A stretch of 64,000 nt of DNA from assembly GCF_023824315.1 (NCBI RefSeq), contig NZ_CP098732.1, positions 806,001-870,000 on the forward strand. The letters are read 5' to 3'. This document shows, one piece after another, positions 35,052 to 44,486 of the stretch. The stretch is from Acinetobacter tibetensis. Lineage in GTDB: Bacteria; Pseudomonadota; Gammaproteobacteria; Pseudomonadales; Moraxellaceae. Each line of letters begins with the position of its first letter. The stretch's first letter is position 1. A program made the translations under genes and the position numbers. The notes below the pieces were generated by a model. It was not told where the DNA came from. It did no database searches and was given only the letters and a program-made list of their open reading frames with translations.

Positions 35052-37667
35052 TTAGTACACATCGCGACGATAGCGACCTTCTTGACGAAGTTGTTCTACA
35101 GTACTTTCACCTAGAATATCAATGAGGGCTTGATCGACATCTTGGGCCATTCCCTGAATGCTACCACAGACATAAATGACAGCACCACGATTGAACCAAG
35201 AGATCAGCTCTGCTGCTTGATTACGCAGAACATGGTGTACATAGATCTTTTCAGCTTGATCACGTGAGAAGGCTAAATCCAGACGTTCTAACATACCTGT
35301 GCTTTGCCACGCTTCAATCGTAGTTTGATAGAAAAAGTCATGTTCTCGTTGCCGTTCACCAAAGATCAGCCAGTTTTGGGTGTAATCTGCACGGACACGC
35401 GCATGTAATAGACTCATCAGTCCTGCAATACCTGTCCCATTACCAATACAAATGATTGGGCGATTATCATCAATGAGGTGGAATGACTCATTATTACGAA
35501 TACGTAGTGCAATCTCTTGACCGATTTCAGTGTGTGCAGTTAACCAACCCGAGCCTAAGCCAAGCTCACCAGTACGATCACTTTGCTGACGTACCACTAA
35601 ACGTAGTGTTTGCTGTGATGGAATGCTGGCAATCGAATATTCACGCGAAGCCAAAGTGTGTAGTTGCTCAAGCAAATGTTCCATGTTGGCAAAAGGTTCA
35701 ACATCGGTATTTAGTTGTTTGTCCCATAACGCCTGCTCAATTGAAACGGCTAAGGATTCCACCTGAGTTTGGGGTGCAATTTGATGTTTCGCCATAAATT
35801 CAGCAATACGCTTCGCACTATTGCCGGGTTGAATTTCTGCAATATCGCCCGCTTGCCAATGTGCCTCATGCTGGGCTTGGAGTTCGATATTAAATGCCGG
35901 TGCACCCAGACTATTAGGGTTTAATAAATCACGTTGGGTTAATGTCCAGCGATCAAATGTTTTATCGATGTGCATGGCTTGTAAATCAAGCTTGCTGCTT
36001 TTCGCAAGTGCGTTATTCCAACGCTGTATATCTTCATGGTTGGCATTATCGACTTCTATGGTGTCGAACAGTGCGTGTGCTTGGTTTTGTTTGAGCCAAG
36101 CCGCAATGGCATGTCCGAAGCTACAATAACTGTCTGGATATTCTTTAGACCCTAAGGCCAATACTGCAAAATGCACATGGCTTAAATCTATTTGACTATT
36201 CAGTATTTTCTTGGCAAAACCTGAAGCAAGATCAGGTGCATCGCCCGTACCGTAGGTACTTGCAACAAACAAGATTTGTTGAGCAGATTGCAGATCTTCT
36301 AGAGTCAGTTGTTGCACGGTTTTGACCGTTACAGGCTGGCGAGCTTCTTGTAAACTGGTGGCTGTACGCCAAGCCAGTTGTTCAGCCACACCTGTTTGTG
36401 ATGCATAAGCAATGAGCCAAGGTTTTGCATTTGGATCTACAGTAATGCCGTGATGGCTTAAGCGAGCTGCTTGAGTTAATTTCTTCTGCTTGCGACGTTT
36501 AAGATAGAGCATCCATCCTGTGACAAAGAACAATGGCATTGCAAGTGCGGCAAGCATGGCAAAGAAGTGATACACAGGACCAAAGAAGCTACCACGGTGT
36601 ACGGGCAGCATACTACTCATGATTTTCTCATTGAGCTTTTTGTCTGCATATAATTCAATATTTTGTATGGTCGCAGTTTGATAGTTATAGACGGCTTTAT
36701 TTCGTGCTCGTTCATGTTGTGGAGCTGGATCGACAAAACCTAGTTCAACTTGACCATCTGCTTTTTTAGGCAGATTCAAGGTGAGTGTGGAATAGTCATG
36801 TCCCAGTTTAGCTTGAACACCTGTCCAAGTTTGTGAAAGTACCGTTTGCATCTGTGCTGGACTCAGCTCAGCGTGGCCTCGATTTTGTATATTGGTATTA
36901 TGAGAACGACCTTGTGAGGCATCACCACGTTGTTCACCTGATGCTCCACGTGGACCTTGCTCTTTAGGTTTACCGCCTTGCATTTCTGGTTTCGGTTGTT
37001 CAACACCCATAACTTTAAACATGCCACTACGCCACCAATCATAAGACCAGTAGAGTCCTGTACATGCCATCAGTAAATAAAATATCACCACCCATGTACC
37101 AACAACGGCATGTAAATCCCACAGAAAATTACGACCTTTAAGTTTAGGCTTAACAAATAACCATTGTTTAATAGAGTGTTTTTTGGGCCAGCGTAAATAT
37201 AATCCACTCAAGACGAAGAAAATCAGCATGAGTGTACAAGCGGCCGTAATTTGTTTACCTACAGGTCCAACAGTCAGATTACGATGCAATTGCTGCACAA
37301 ACTGGAAAAAACCTTGTCCCTTTATTTCTGGTAGAACTTCAGCAGAGTAGGGGTTGACCATCATGTTATAGCCGCGTCGAGCGCCTTCTTTGACAATATT
37401 GACCGTGCTTGAAGCAGTAGGGTCTTTCGCAATTGTGATGCTGTTAATTTGGATATTGGAATCGACGTGCTGAAAATGTAAATAGAGTTCAGCTGGTGTC
37501 AGCTTGTCTCGATTTTCAGCCTGCACAACATAGCTATCCGTATTGATCCATTTAAGGATTTGTTGATCATAAGAATAAATAGCGCCAGTTACGCCCATGA
37601 TGGACAGTATTAATCCAGCGGTAATCCCCATAAACCAATGAATTTGGAAAAATATTTTTTTCAACAT
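35052..37667 (-). CDS. PepSY-membrane / flavodoxin / FAD-NADPH reductase fusion
   Basis: An 871-residue fusion. Residues 1-400 form the PepSY-associated membrane domain with about four helices (IHWFMGITAGLILSIMGVTG; LHRNLTVGPVGKQITAACTL; ALAMPLFFVTGWMLYLKRR) and a periplasmic Gly/Gln-rich loop. A flavodoxin domain follows (IAYASQTGVAEQLAW; FVASTYGTGDAPDLASGFAK; LGSKEYPDSYCSFG). The C-terminal FAD/NADPH reductase part has SLLHARVRADYTQNW, the NADP motif CIGNGTGIAGLMS and the closing RYRRDVY typical of CPR/CysJ-type reductases. Such proteins are thought to move electrons from NADPH across the inner membrane, often to ferric-siderophore substrates. A Fur-like box lies upstream. An in-frame TTG three codons earlier is an alternative start. 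Confidence 0.88.
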   Translation of the reverse strand: MLKKIFFQIHWFMGITAGLILSIMGVTGAIYSYDQQILKWINTDSYVVQAENRDKLTPAELYLHFQHVDSNIQINSITIAKDPTASSTVNIVKEGARRGYNMMVNPYSAEVLPEIKGQGFFQFVQQLHRNLTVGPVGKQITAACTLMLIFFVLSGLYLRWPKKHSIKQWLFVKPKLKGRNFLWDLHAVVGTWVVIFYLLMACTGLYWSYDWWRSGMFKVMGVEQPKPEMQGGKPKEQGPRGASGEQRGDASQGRSHNTNIQNRGHAELSPAQMQTVLSQTWTGVQAKLGHDYSTLTLNLPKKADGQVELGFVDPAPQHERARNKAVYNYQTATIQNIELYADKKLNEKIMSSMLPVHRGSFFGPVYHFFAMLAALAMPLFFVTGWMLYLKRRKQKKLTQAARLSHHGITVDPNAKPWLIAYASQTGVAEQLAWRTATSLQEARQPVTVKTVQQLTLEDLQSAQQILFVASTYGTGDAPDLASGFAKKILNSQIDLSHVHFAVLALGSKEYPDSYCSFGHAIAAWLKQNQAHALFDTIEVDNANHEDIQRWNNALAKSSKLDLQAMHIDKTFDRWTLTQRDLLNPNSLGAPAFNIELQAQHEAHWQAGDIAEIQPGNSAKRIAEFMAKHQIAPQTQVESLAVSIEQALWDKQLNTDVEPFANMEHLLEQLHTLASREYSIASIPSQQTLRLVVRQQSDRTGELGLGSGWLTAHTEIGQEIALRIRNNESFHLIDDNRPIICIGNGTGIAGLMSLLHARVRADYTQNWLIFGERQREHDFFYQTTIEAWQSTGMLERLDLAFSRDQAEKIYVHHVLRNQAAELISWFNRGAVIYVCGSIQGMAQDVDQALIDILGESTVEQLRQEGRYRRDVY

Positions 37668-37747
37668 GATGGTCAAGTGTTGGAAGTGTGAAAAAATTGA
37701 CGAAATTATAACTTAAGATTTAGAAGATAATGTGGATTTTGAGGATA

Positions 37748-37766
37748 ATATTTATTCTCATTATCA
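37748..37766 (-). promoter_or_regulatory. Fur-box-like operator upstream of the PepSY/flavodoxin gene
   Basis: On the minus strand TGATAATGAGAATAAATAT resembles the Fur consensus GATAATGATAATCATTATC in its GATAATGA and AAT parts, and lies about 80 bases upstream of the gene's start in an AT-rich promoter region. It fits iron-repressed expression of a reductase. Binding is a prediction. Confidence 0.6.
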
Positions 37767-37783
37767 TTTTTAATTTGTTTCGT

Positions 37784-37815
37784 AAAAAAGCCTTCATATT
37801 TCAGAAGGCTTTTTT
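37784..37815. terminator. Terminator after the YcxB-like gene
   Basis: AAAAAAGCCTTC, an eight-base loop, GAAGGCTTTTTT is a 12-bp stem located 14 bases after the stop codon of the minus-strand gene at 37829. Confidence 0.9.
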
Positions 37816-37828
37816 TGTATTCGGCTGC

Positions 37829-38389
37829 TTAGATTTTCTTCGCTTCGCCTACAGATTCATTTAGATGTTTGCGAATGGTTTCGAAAGAGAAATTACGCGA
37901 GTCCATACGCTTAGGTAAAATATAGGCACCTTGTTGACCTTTCACTTTAAAGTTCAGCAACATAAATTCTGGTGTGTTATACCATTCGTAAATGTCTTTC
38001 CAGCCAATTGCACCAACACCTTCTTGCATGCCCATTTGTTGGCGCATCACGAGACCGTGAGGTTGTACGCCCAATTTTACGCCTTTGATTTCCTGTGCAG
38101 GAAATTCATTCATTTTGCGTTTAACATACCATTCTAAGCCATAAATACGAATTGCAAGGTATAAAGCCACCCCAACAATTGCCACCCAGCAGAAAATGGT
38201 TGAGTAGTTTTTTAATAAGATGATGCCCACAATCGCAAGAGCTACGATGGCACCCATAATCATCCATGCTTTGGTGCTAATTTTATTGGTACTACGCCAA
38301 ATCACCATCTGAGCATGACGTTGCTCAGCTTCAGAGATTTCGTAGTTCACAGGTTGTAGCGTGTAAGCGTATAAATTTTTTGCGGTCAT
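37829..38389 (-). CDS. YcxB-like membrane protein
   Basis: A 186-residue inner-membrane protein. Two adjacent helices, about residues 40-80 (AWMIMGAIVALAIVGIILLK and IFCWVAIVGVALYLAIRIYG), form a hairpin near the N terminus. The C-terminal 90 residues match the YcxB-like pattern: a short basic stretch, a beta-rich part with GVQPHGLVMRQQMG, the conserved GWKDIYEWYNTPEFMLLNF and the closing YILPKRM...FETIRKHL. In the family this region reads an environment-dependent strand-turn-W motif, but no function is known. The start at 38387-38389 gives a good N terminus. Confidence 0.8.
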   Translation of the reverse strand: MTAKNLYAYTLQPVNYEISEAEQRHAQMVIWRSTNKISTKAWMIMGAIVALAIVGIILLKNYSTIFCWVAIVGVALYLAIRIYGLEWYVKRKMNEFPAQEIKGVKLGVQPHGLVMRQQMGMQEGVGAIGWKDIYEWYNTPEFMLLNFKVKGQQGAYILPKRMDSRNFSFETIRKHLNESVGEAKKI

Positions 38390-38549
38390 AGTGAAAAGAG
38401 CAAATTTAAAACTGGAGAAAGTTTAGCATTAAATAGTCATGGTTGATACGTTATAAATGCATTGTATTGCGGGGAAATTGCTGCTTTTTTAACAGCAATT
38501 TTTTAAATGCCCCGCAAGCCTATTTGTAATGTGTAGAATTTAATATCTT

Positions 38550-40724
38550 TTATAAAGATGCAAACTCGGTCGCCTGATCGTCACGTTCGTTGCTCAAGTT
38601 TTGTTTGAGGTGACTCAATTGCTGTAAGATGCTGAACATTAAAGATAATTGCTGCAAAATAATCAAAGACAATTGATCTTCTTTTTTATCTTGCGTCAGG
38701 CGTTGTCGAATGGTTTGCAGCATATTTTGCGTCGTTAAATCAGGCATTTCATCTTTAAGTAATGCCCCTTGAATATCCTCCTGTGCTTGATTCAGCAAAT
38801 TTAGAATTTCAGGATCTGTGATTTGGGCACGATGTGCGCCAAGTGCAGCGATATAACTCAAGAAGGTATGATTCAGACAAAGAAACTCAAAGGCCTGACT
38901 TTTTTGCGTAGGGTCAAAGTCGGGTTCGGTCGCAAGGGTTGAAATAAGGGATGCTACATCAGCATCTGTATTGTGTGCGGCACGTCGGACCACACGATAA
39001 TTCAAACCATTATTTCGACCTTGTTTATATTGTTGAATCACTTCATTTAAATAGTTACATTGAGCCTGTAAGCTACGTTGAATACTATGCGGCAGACGAC
39101 GGAATTTCCAATCTGGAAAAATAAAGGTCACTCCTAGCCATGCAAGGGCGCAACCAATCAAGGTATCAATCATTCGTGGTACGGCTGCCGAAAATCCTAA
39201 ACCATCTAAATTAAAATTAATTAAGGCCAAAATAGTGATAAAGGCAGTCGCTTGCGCATATTGTTTACTGCGTAATTCAAAAAACAACACGCCACTCAAA
39301 ACTAGCAGCAGTAACTGACCTTCAATTGAAGGAATAAAGTACAGCACCGCTTCACCAATGATAATCCCGATGAGTGTGCCGACGATGCGTAGGCGGAGTC
39401 GCCGTTTGGTGGCATTAAAGTTGGGTTGGCAAACAAATAGGGCAGTTAAGATAATCCAGTATCCATATTGAATTTGGGTGACTTGTACAAAAATATAGCT
39501 GACCAACAGCACAATGGAGAGTCGAATGGCATGGCGAAATAAGACGGATTCAGGTGTAAGATGCTGTTTGATTCGAATGACAATATCATCCCAACCTTTA
39601 AGGTCATCATCCTTCAGTTGGTTTTCAATATGTTTGCTTTTATCAAAAACAATATTTTGTTCAGTTTCCAAGTTACGCAGTTGCGCATCAATGGACTTCA
39701 GGTTTTGGTATAGAGAAAACAGGGCATTGATCCAAATCGGATCGTAATGGTTATCGTCGCGTAATTTTTCTAAAGATACCTTTAGATTTTGAAAAGCATG
39801 TTTAAAGCGCTTGTTATGTTTATAGTTTTTCCGCAATAAAATGCTTTCACTTAAATCTTTACAGGCTTTACCTTGAATAGACAAGATGCGTTGAAAGCGA
39901 AACAGGATATCGCTGTGTTCAAAAACTTTGGTCAGAATTTGATAGTCAATGTGGGCGGAATCTGCACGTTCATGGATATCTTGTGCGACAAAATAATATT
40001 GTAAACTACGCCGAGTATCGCGTTGACCACGGTCACCTTTTAAGCGAGTGAGCAGGGCTGTTTTCATTTCGTTAAAAATGCCCACCAATTTGCCATTTTC
40101 CAGTGACAAATCAATCATGCTTTGCTGGTAGCTTTGTGGAGTCATATCGACATCAAAAAGATTGGATTTTGCAAACAGGAAATTGCCCAGTGAGGAATAG
40201 CATTCGGATAATTTGTCTTGCACCTGACGCACGGGGAATAACAAGAAGCTGATGGTTGAAATTAAGCCATACCATGCGGCGCCTGCAACCAATAGCGAGG
40301 GTTGCATATACCATTCTTCAAATAAATGTACGCCCAACATGGAATATACGGAAATGACCAAACAACCATAAGAAATGGTGGCATAGCGGCGCCCCAAAGA
40401 GCCCAATAAAATAAAACCAATACAAGAGATGATCAGCCCGATGGCGAACAAAACAGGATGTGGGAAAAGAAAATAAATAGAGGTTGCTGTAACAAAAAAA
40501 CCGATATAGGTATAAACCAAATTTAAAAGACGCACCGAGAAGCGGTCATCAATGTCACTGAGACCCGCGGCAACAACACCTAAGGTGAGGGGGATGGTTG
40601 CCAGTTGATAGTCTAAAAAATAGGGAACAAAAGCAGTCCCTGAGAACGCAATAATCATGCGCACGTTATACATAAAAGAGGTGTTATAAGTGGTTTGCTT
40701 CAGACGAGTAAGCCAAGTGTTCAA
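38550..40724 (-). CDS. yccS: YccS/YhfK-type FUSC family membrane protein
   Basis: A 724-residue inner-membrane protein of the FUSC superfamily. An N-terminal block of about six helices (for example TLGVVAAGLSDIDDRFSVRL) is followed by a large cytoplasmic part to residue about 390, then a second membrane block starting LSIVLLVSYIFVQVTQIQYG and containing the family stretch YWIILTALFVCQPNFNATKR and RLRIVGTLIGIIIGEAVLYF. The C terminus is cytoplasmic. E. coli YccS and YhfK have the same layout; aromatic-acid efflux relatives suggest transport, unproven here. The start appears to be TTG at 40722-40724 with AAGGAA just upstream; no in-frame ATG gives a better N terminus. Confidence 0.88.
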   Translation of the reverse strand: MNTWLTRLKQTTYNTSFMYNVRMIIAFSGTAFVPYFLDYQLATIPLTLGVVAAGLSDIDDRFSVRLLNLVYTYIGFFVTATSIYFLFPHPVLFAIGLIISCIGFILLGSLGRRYATISYGCLVISVYSMLGVHLFEEWYMQPSLLVAGAAWYGLISTISFLLFPVRQVQDKLSECYSSLGNFLFAKSNLFDVDMTPQSYQQSMIDLSLENGKLVGIFNEMKTALLTRLKGDRGQRDTRRSLQYYFVAQDIHERADSAHIDYQILTKVFEHSDILFRFQRILSIQGKACKDLSESILLRKNYKHNKRFKHAFQNLKVSLEKLRDDNHYDPIWINALFSLYQNLKSIDAQLRNLETEQNIVFDKSKHIENQLKDDDLKGWDDIVIRIKQHLTPESVLFRHAIRLSIVLLVSYIFVQVTQIQYGYWIILTALFVCQPNFNATKRRLRLRIVGTLIGIIIGEAVLYFIPSIEGQLLLLVLSGVLFFELRSKQYAQATAFITILALINFNLDGLGFSAAVPRMIDTLIGCALAWLGVTFIFPDWKFRRLPHSIQRSLQAQCNYLNEVIQQYKQGRNNGLNYRVVRRAAHNTDADVASLISTLATEPDFDPTQKSQAFEFLCLNHTFLSYIAALGAHRAQITDPEILNLLNQAQEDIQGALLKDEMPDLTTQNMLQTIRQRLTQDKKEDQLSLIILQQLSLMFSILQQLSHLKQNLSNERDDQATEFASL

Positions 40725-40864
40725 GTGGTTTCCTTCAAGAGATGTACATCAAACCTTTATGTGAAAAGTAGGTTTGAGTCAGGATTTAATTTCACTTTTT
40801 TGATCAAGAAATAATACTATGGAGAGTGTAAGCTTGTCTTGTTTCTTCGTAGTTAAAATTAAAT

Positions 40865-42082
40865 ATGAATACTCTGCAATCTCCCGTAAAAAAAACATAT
40901 TCGACTTCTTGGATCATGTTATTGGCCCTATTAACTGCTTTAGGTCCACTTTCCATTGATATGTATTTACCTGCTTTACCACAGATGGCAAAAGACTTTG
41001 GGGTCAGTACCCAAATGGTGGCAAATACTTTACCTGCTTATTTTCTGGGGCTTGCCATAGGGCAGTTAATTTATGGACCTTTGAGTGATCGGATTGGGCG
41101 GAAGAAACCACTGTACTTTGGCTTAACTCTATATGTGGTTGCCAGTTTATTGTGTGTGCTTGTAAGTAATGAATGGGCACTCATAGCTGCCAGAGTATTA
41201 CAAGCACTTGGGGGATGTGTAGGGGTGGTGATTGCACGAGCCGCGATTCGAGACCGTTTAGATATGAATGCCTCTGCGCAGGCTTTTGCCAGTATGATGA
41301 TTGTGATGGGGGTTGCACCAATTTTGGCACCCACACTGGGAGCATTGGTACTCAGTTATTTTAATTGGCATGCCATTTTTGTTTTTCTGATGATGATTGG
41401 TGTGGCTTGCTGGTTATGTATTCATTTCTTCTTTCAGGAAACCTTAGCGCCTGAACGTCGTCTACGTTTAAATTTAACCCAAGTTTTTCAGTTGTATGCG
41501 GCTATTTTTCAAGATCGTAGCTTCCGTGTCCCAATGCTTGCAGGCTGTTTCTCGGGTGGTGTGCTGTTTTGTTATATCAGTTCATCCGCAGCTATCCTCA
41601 TGAATGGCTATGGTCTGAATCAGCAACATTTTGCGATTGCTTTTGGTTCCAATGCTTTTGGTATTATGTTGTTATCGACCCTAAACAAAAAAATGGGTAA
41701 ACATCTTTCTGTCTTTACCCGTCTGAAAATTGGCGGATTTATTCAGCTTGCAGGTGCCTTAGTGTTAGTGCTTGCAGGTCTGTTGCAACATGCGCCGATT
41801 GGACTGGTGTATGCGGGTATGTTCTTGGCGGTTTCAGGGATTGGTTTTACAGGGCCGAATGCCATGGCATTGGCGATGTCAGAACAAGGTGCTCGTGCAG
41901 GAACCGCAAGTGCAGTAATGGGCAGCATGCAATTTGCTTGTGGCTTGCTGGGAGGGGTGATTCTGAATTTCTTGGTCTGGACAGACTTAATGAATATGGC
42001 GACTTTAATGTTGTGCTTTATTAGTATCGCGATGTTGGCAATCTTTAGTTTATCTCCAGAAAAAGTAATGGCTCAGTCATAG
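40865..42082 (+). CDS. Bcr/CflA family multidrug efflux MFS transporter
   Basis: A 405-residue twelve-helix major facilitator. The first helix carries LTALGPLSIDMYLPALPQMA, diagnostic of the Bcr/CflA drug-export family. The loop between helices 2 and 3 contains YGPLSDRIGRKKPLY, the MFS motif A, and helix 4 begins RVLQALGGCVGVVIARAAIRD, also typical of the family. The protein is expected to export drugs such as bicyclomycin, sulphonamides or chloramphenicol, but substrate cannot be read from sequence. It is divergent from yccS with 140 bp between the starts. No strong ribosome binding site is seen. Confidence 0.92.
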   Translation: MNTLQSPVKKTYSTSWIMLLALLTALGPLSIDMYLPALPQMAKDFGVSTQMVANTLPAYFLGLAIGQLIYGPLSDRIGRKKPLYFGLTLYVVASLLCVLVSNEWALIAARVLQALGGCVGVVIARAAIRDRLDMNASAQAFASMMIVMGVAPILAPTLGALVLSYFNWHAIFVFLMMIGVACWLCIHFFFQETLAPERRLRLNLTQVFQLYAAIFQDRSFRVPMLAGCFSGGVLFCYISSSAAILMNGYGLNQQHFAIAFGSNAFGIMLLSTLNKKMGKHLSVFTRLKIGGFIQLAGALVLVLAGLLQHAPIGLVYAGMFLAVSGIGFTGPNAMALAMSEQGARAGTASAVMGSMQFACGLLGGVILNFLVWTDLMNMATLMLCFISIAMLAIFSLSPEKVMAQS

Positions 42083-42098
42083 GGCTGAAGCGAAGTAA

Positions 42099-42134
42099 GA
42101 CAGCCATCATCATGATTAAAAAAAGATGGCTGTC
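42099..42134. terminator. Hairpin between the Bcr/CflA gene and its convergent neighbour
   Basis: GACAGCCATC and GATGGCTGTC form a perfect 10-bp stem with a 16-base A-rich loop. No long T-tract follows on either strand, so termination would be moderate. Confidence 0.6.
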
Positions 42135-42154
42135 TTTGAATATGGAGCTATGGG

Positions 42155-42712
42155 CTATTTACGTAGAAATTGCTTAAAGTTACGTAGAATACGGTAGCTG
42201 ACATACAACGCAATCAGCGCAAAGATGGCAATCCCGAAGACCACATACTTTAATTGCTGAATGTCTTGTTGGAAGAAATTTTGGATTTGCGCATCGCTAT
42301 AATTAAAGCGGCTGACTTTCTGAGTTTGGCTGTCATGAAATTGAATATGTTGAATGTAATGCTGCTGTCCAATTTGTTTCAAACCAAGCGAGTCAATTTG
42401 ACGTCGATGAGTTTGATTTTCAGCATCGATACACAGGTCTTGGGCATAATGCTCACAGCTTATTTTGGCAATAAAGCCTTGGTTGGCGACTAAAATAAAA
42501 ACGGATTCGTCAGGTTTTTGATTGTTGGTGACCAAGACTAACGGTTTAGCTGTGCTAGATTTCAGCTCAAACTGCTGAGCTTGAGCCAAAGCCTGAGAGG
42601 CATTTTTAATTTCTAATGTTTTGACAATACATGTCCAGACCAATGCCAAGGTAATTAAAAAAATACTGGTTGCGAAACACAGGCGAAATACGGTTTTAAT
42701 GGTCTGGTGCAT
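42155..42712 (-). CDS. Hypothetical membrane protein with two flanking helices
   Basis: A 185-residue protein I do not recognise. One membrane helix lies at residues about 12-32 (CFATSIFLITLALVWTCIV) and another at about 155-172 (YVVFGIAIFALIALYVSYRI), with a roughly 120-residue loop between them that is probably periplasmic and contains two cysteines (ISCEHYAQDLC) able to form a disulfide. The C terminus is basic (NFKQFLRK), consistent with the cytoplasm. It looks like a two-helix sensor-type protein without an output domain. Function is unknown. Confidence 0.65.
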   Translation of the reverse strand: MHQTIKTVFRLCFATSIFLITLALVWTCIVKTLEIKNASQALAQAQQFELKSSTAKPLVLVTNNQKPDESVFILVANQGFIAKISCEHYAQDLCIDAENQTHRRQIDSLGLKQIGQQHYIQHIQFHDSQTQKVSRFNYSDAQIQNFFQQDIQQLKYVVFGIAIFALIALYVSYRILRNFKQFLRK

Positions 42713-42957
42713 AAATGAGTCAATATCCTAAAAGTTTAAAGCGCAAAATAGTGGGAGTCATTTGAATAGGGATTCAATCTAAACGCTTTGTTTAATTTTG
42801 CACAAGTTTTATGTTAAAAAAATTAACGAAACTAGGAGGCTAGCTTTAAAAGGCGGTACACTAAAAATGTAAAAAACAGTGTTTAATTCAATATTTAGTT
42901 TATAAAACATTGAGTTCATTCGCTTGATTTCACCCCTTGGTTAGCATCGGAACTCGC

Positions 42958-44457
42958 ATGGGTAATTTTTTATTTCTTCAAATTTTCACCGTTATTTTTG
43001 CCTTATCAATTGCGACCACGATTTTTAACAAGCGAATTTTAGGTTTTCCACAGGCCATAGGCGTTCCTATCGTTTCTGCAATTTTTGTCTTTATTTTGCA
43101 GTGGGGAGCTAGTTTACTCAACGGTAATCAGTTTATTACCATCAATATTCATAATATCGAAAATGCTGTACGTCACATCGACTTTTATGACTTTCTGATT
43201 AATGGGGTGATTTGTTTTATTTTGACCTCCTCAGCCTTGAAATTCAAAGTGTCCGATTTACGCAGTTATTGGAAGCCAATCAGTATTTTAGCCAGTATCG
43301 CATTGGTGTTATGTGCTGTTTTTTTTGGTGTCGTACTCTATGGTTATCAATTTTTGGTTGGGAAGCATGTCGATCTGTTGGTGTTATTGCTTTTGGGCGC
43401 GGCTTTAGGTGCGACAGATCCGATTGGGATTAAAGGGGTATTAAGTTCGGTTCGTGCGCCGCATCATTTAATTGTTAAGTTGGAAGGCGAATCCTTATTT
43501 AATGATGCAATGTGTATTGCCTTATTCATGACCTTACTCAATGTCTTGCAAGGTGAGCATTTTAGTTTTATTGGTACACTACAAACCTTACTGTATGAAA
43601 TTGTCGTCGCAATTATTATTGGTTGGGGTTTTGGTCTAGCCATTTTGAGATTGCTTCGTGGCAAACATGAAATGGAATCCCTTATTTTAACTACCGCTTT
43701 ACTGGCATGCGGATCTTACTTGGTTGCACTGTTTGCACATGCTTCCGCACCAATTGCCTGTGTATTTGGTGGCTTAATTGTCGGAAATCGTTGGAAAGAA
43801 ATTCTACAAGAACGTGAGATTCGGGAGGTCAATCACTTTTGGCATACCGTTGAGGGAATTATTAACTCCTTCTTATTTACCTTAATTGGTTTAGAACTCT
43901 TTATTCTAGATTTAAGCGTGAGTCTGATTTTGGGCGGTATTATTGCCTTTATTATTTTGCATGCATCACGTTTTGCAGCGAATTATCTTGCCTTTGCCTT
44001 TTTCCCAAGTTTCCGACACAAAAGTTATAACGGGAGTTTAGCGATTCTTTCTTGGGGTGGGGTACGAGGTGGAATTTCACTGGCTTTAATTCTTGCTGTT
44101 GCCAATATTCCACAATTGAGTGAATACAGCAGTATTCTGATTGGATACACCTTTATTAGCGTACTTTTATCGGGATTGGTCTGTGGATTAGGGCTACCTG
44201 CCGTGATGAATGCCTTTTATTACAACCCTAATGAAGAAACAGAAGGCTTTAAAGGTTGGTATCAGCGTTTGTGCCATAAGATGAACCGTAAAGGTTTTCA
44301 GTATATCGTCGGGGAAGATGCGACTGGCAATGAAACCATCACCATTTATAACCCCGATGCCTTTGTCGATGTAAAAGCAGATGATGGGGTTGCAGCGGTG
44401 CATAATCCAGAAAAAGTCCAAGAAGTGAAACGACTGGAGAGCCCAGGTAACTTCTAA
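42958..44457 (+). CDS. NhaP-type monovalent cation/proton antiporter (CPA1)
   Basis: A 499-residue membrane antiporter. It begins MGNFLFLQIFTVIFALSIAT and shows about twelve helices. The conserved ion-binding block of helix 5 reads LGATDPIGIKGVLSSVRAPH, with the essential Asp in ATDP, followed by LIVKLEGESLFNDAMCIAL, where the ESLFND motif is diagnostic of CPA1/NhaP transporters. Helix 8-10 features include HFWHTVEGIINSFLFTLIGL and SWGGVRGGISLALILAVANI. A hydrophilic 80-residue tail is cytoplasmic. It probably exports sodium (or potassium) for protons. The start is the ATG at 42958; a TTG seven codons earlier has no better ribosome binding site. Confidence 0.9.
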   Translation: MGNFLFLQIFTVIFALSIATTIFNKRILGFPQAIGVPIVSAIFVFILQWGASLLNGNQFITINIHNIENAVRHIDFYDFLINGVICFILTSSALKFKVSDLRSYWKPISILASIALVLCAVFFGVVLYGYQFLVGKHVDLLVLLLLGAALGATDPIGIKGVLSSVRAPHHLIVKLEGESLFNDAMCIALFMTLLNVLQGEHFSFIGTLQTLLYEIVVAIIIGWGFGLAILRLLRGKHEMESLILTTALLACGSYLVALFAHASAPIACVFGGLIVGNRWKEILQEREIREVNHFWHTVEGIINSFLFTLIGLELFILDLSVSLILGGIIAFIILHASRFAANYLAFAFFPSFRHKSYNGSLAILSWGGVRGGISLALILAVANIPQLSEYSSILIGYTFISVLLSGLVCGLGLPAVMNAFYYNPNEETEGFKGWYQRLCHKMNRKGFQYIVGEDATGNETITIYNPDAFVDVKADDGVAAVHNPEKVQEVKRLESPGNF

Positions 44458-44486
44458 TTGATCTTCAGCCTAGGAATAAACTCCAA

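Noticed and set aside
35483..35797. 104-codon open frame opposite the PepSY/flavodoxin gene
   Set aside because: It lies entirely within conserved reductase coding sequence on the other strand and encodes nothing recognisable.
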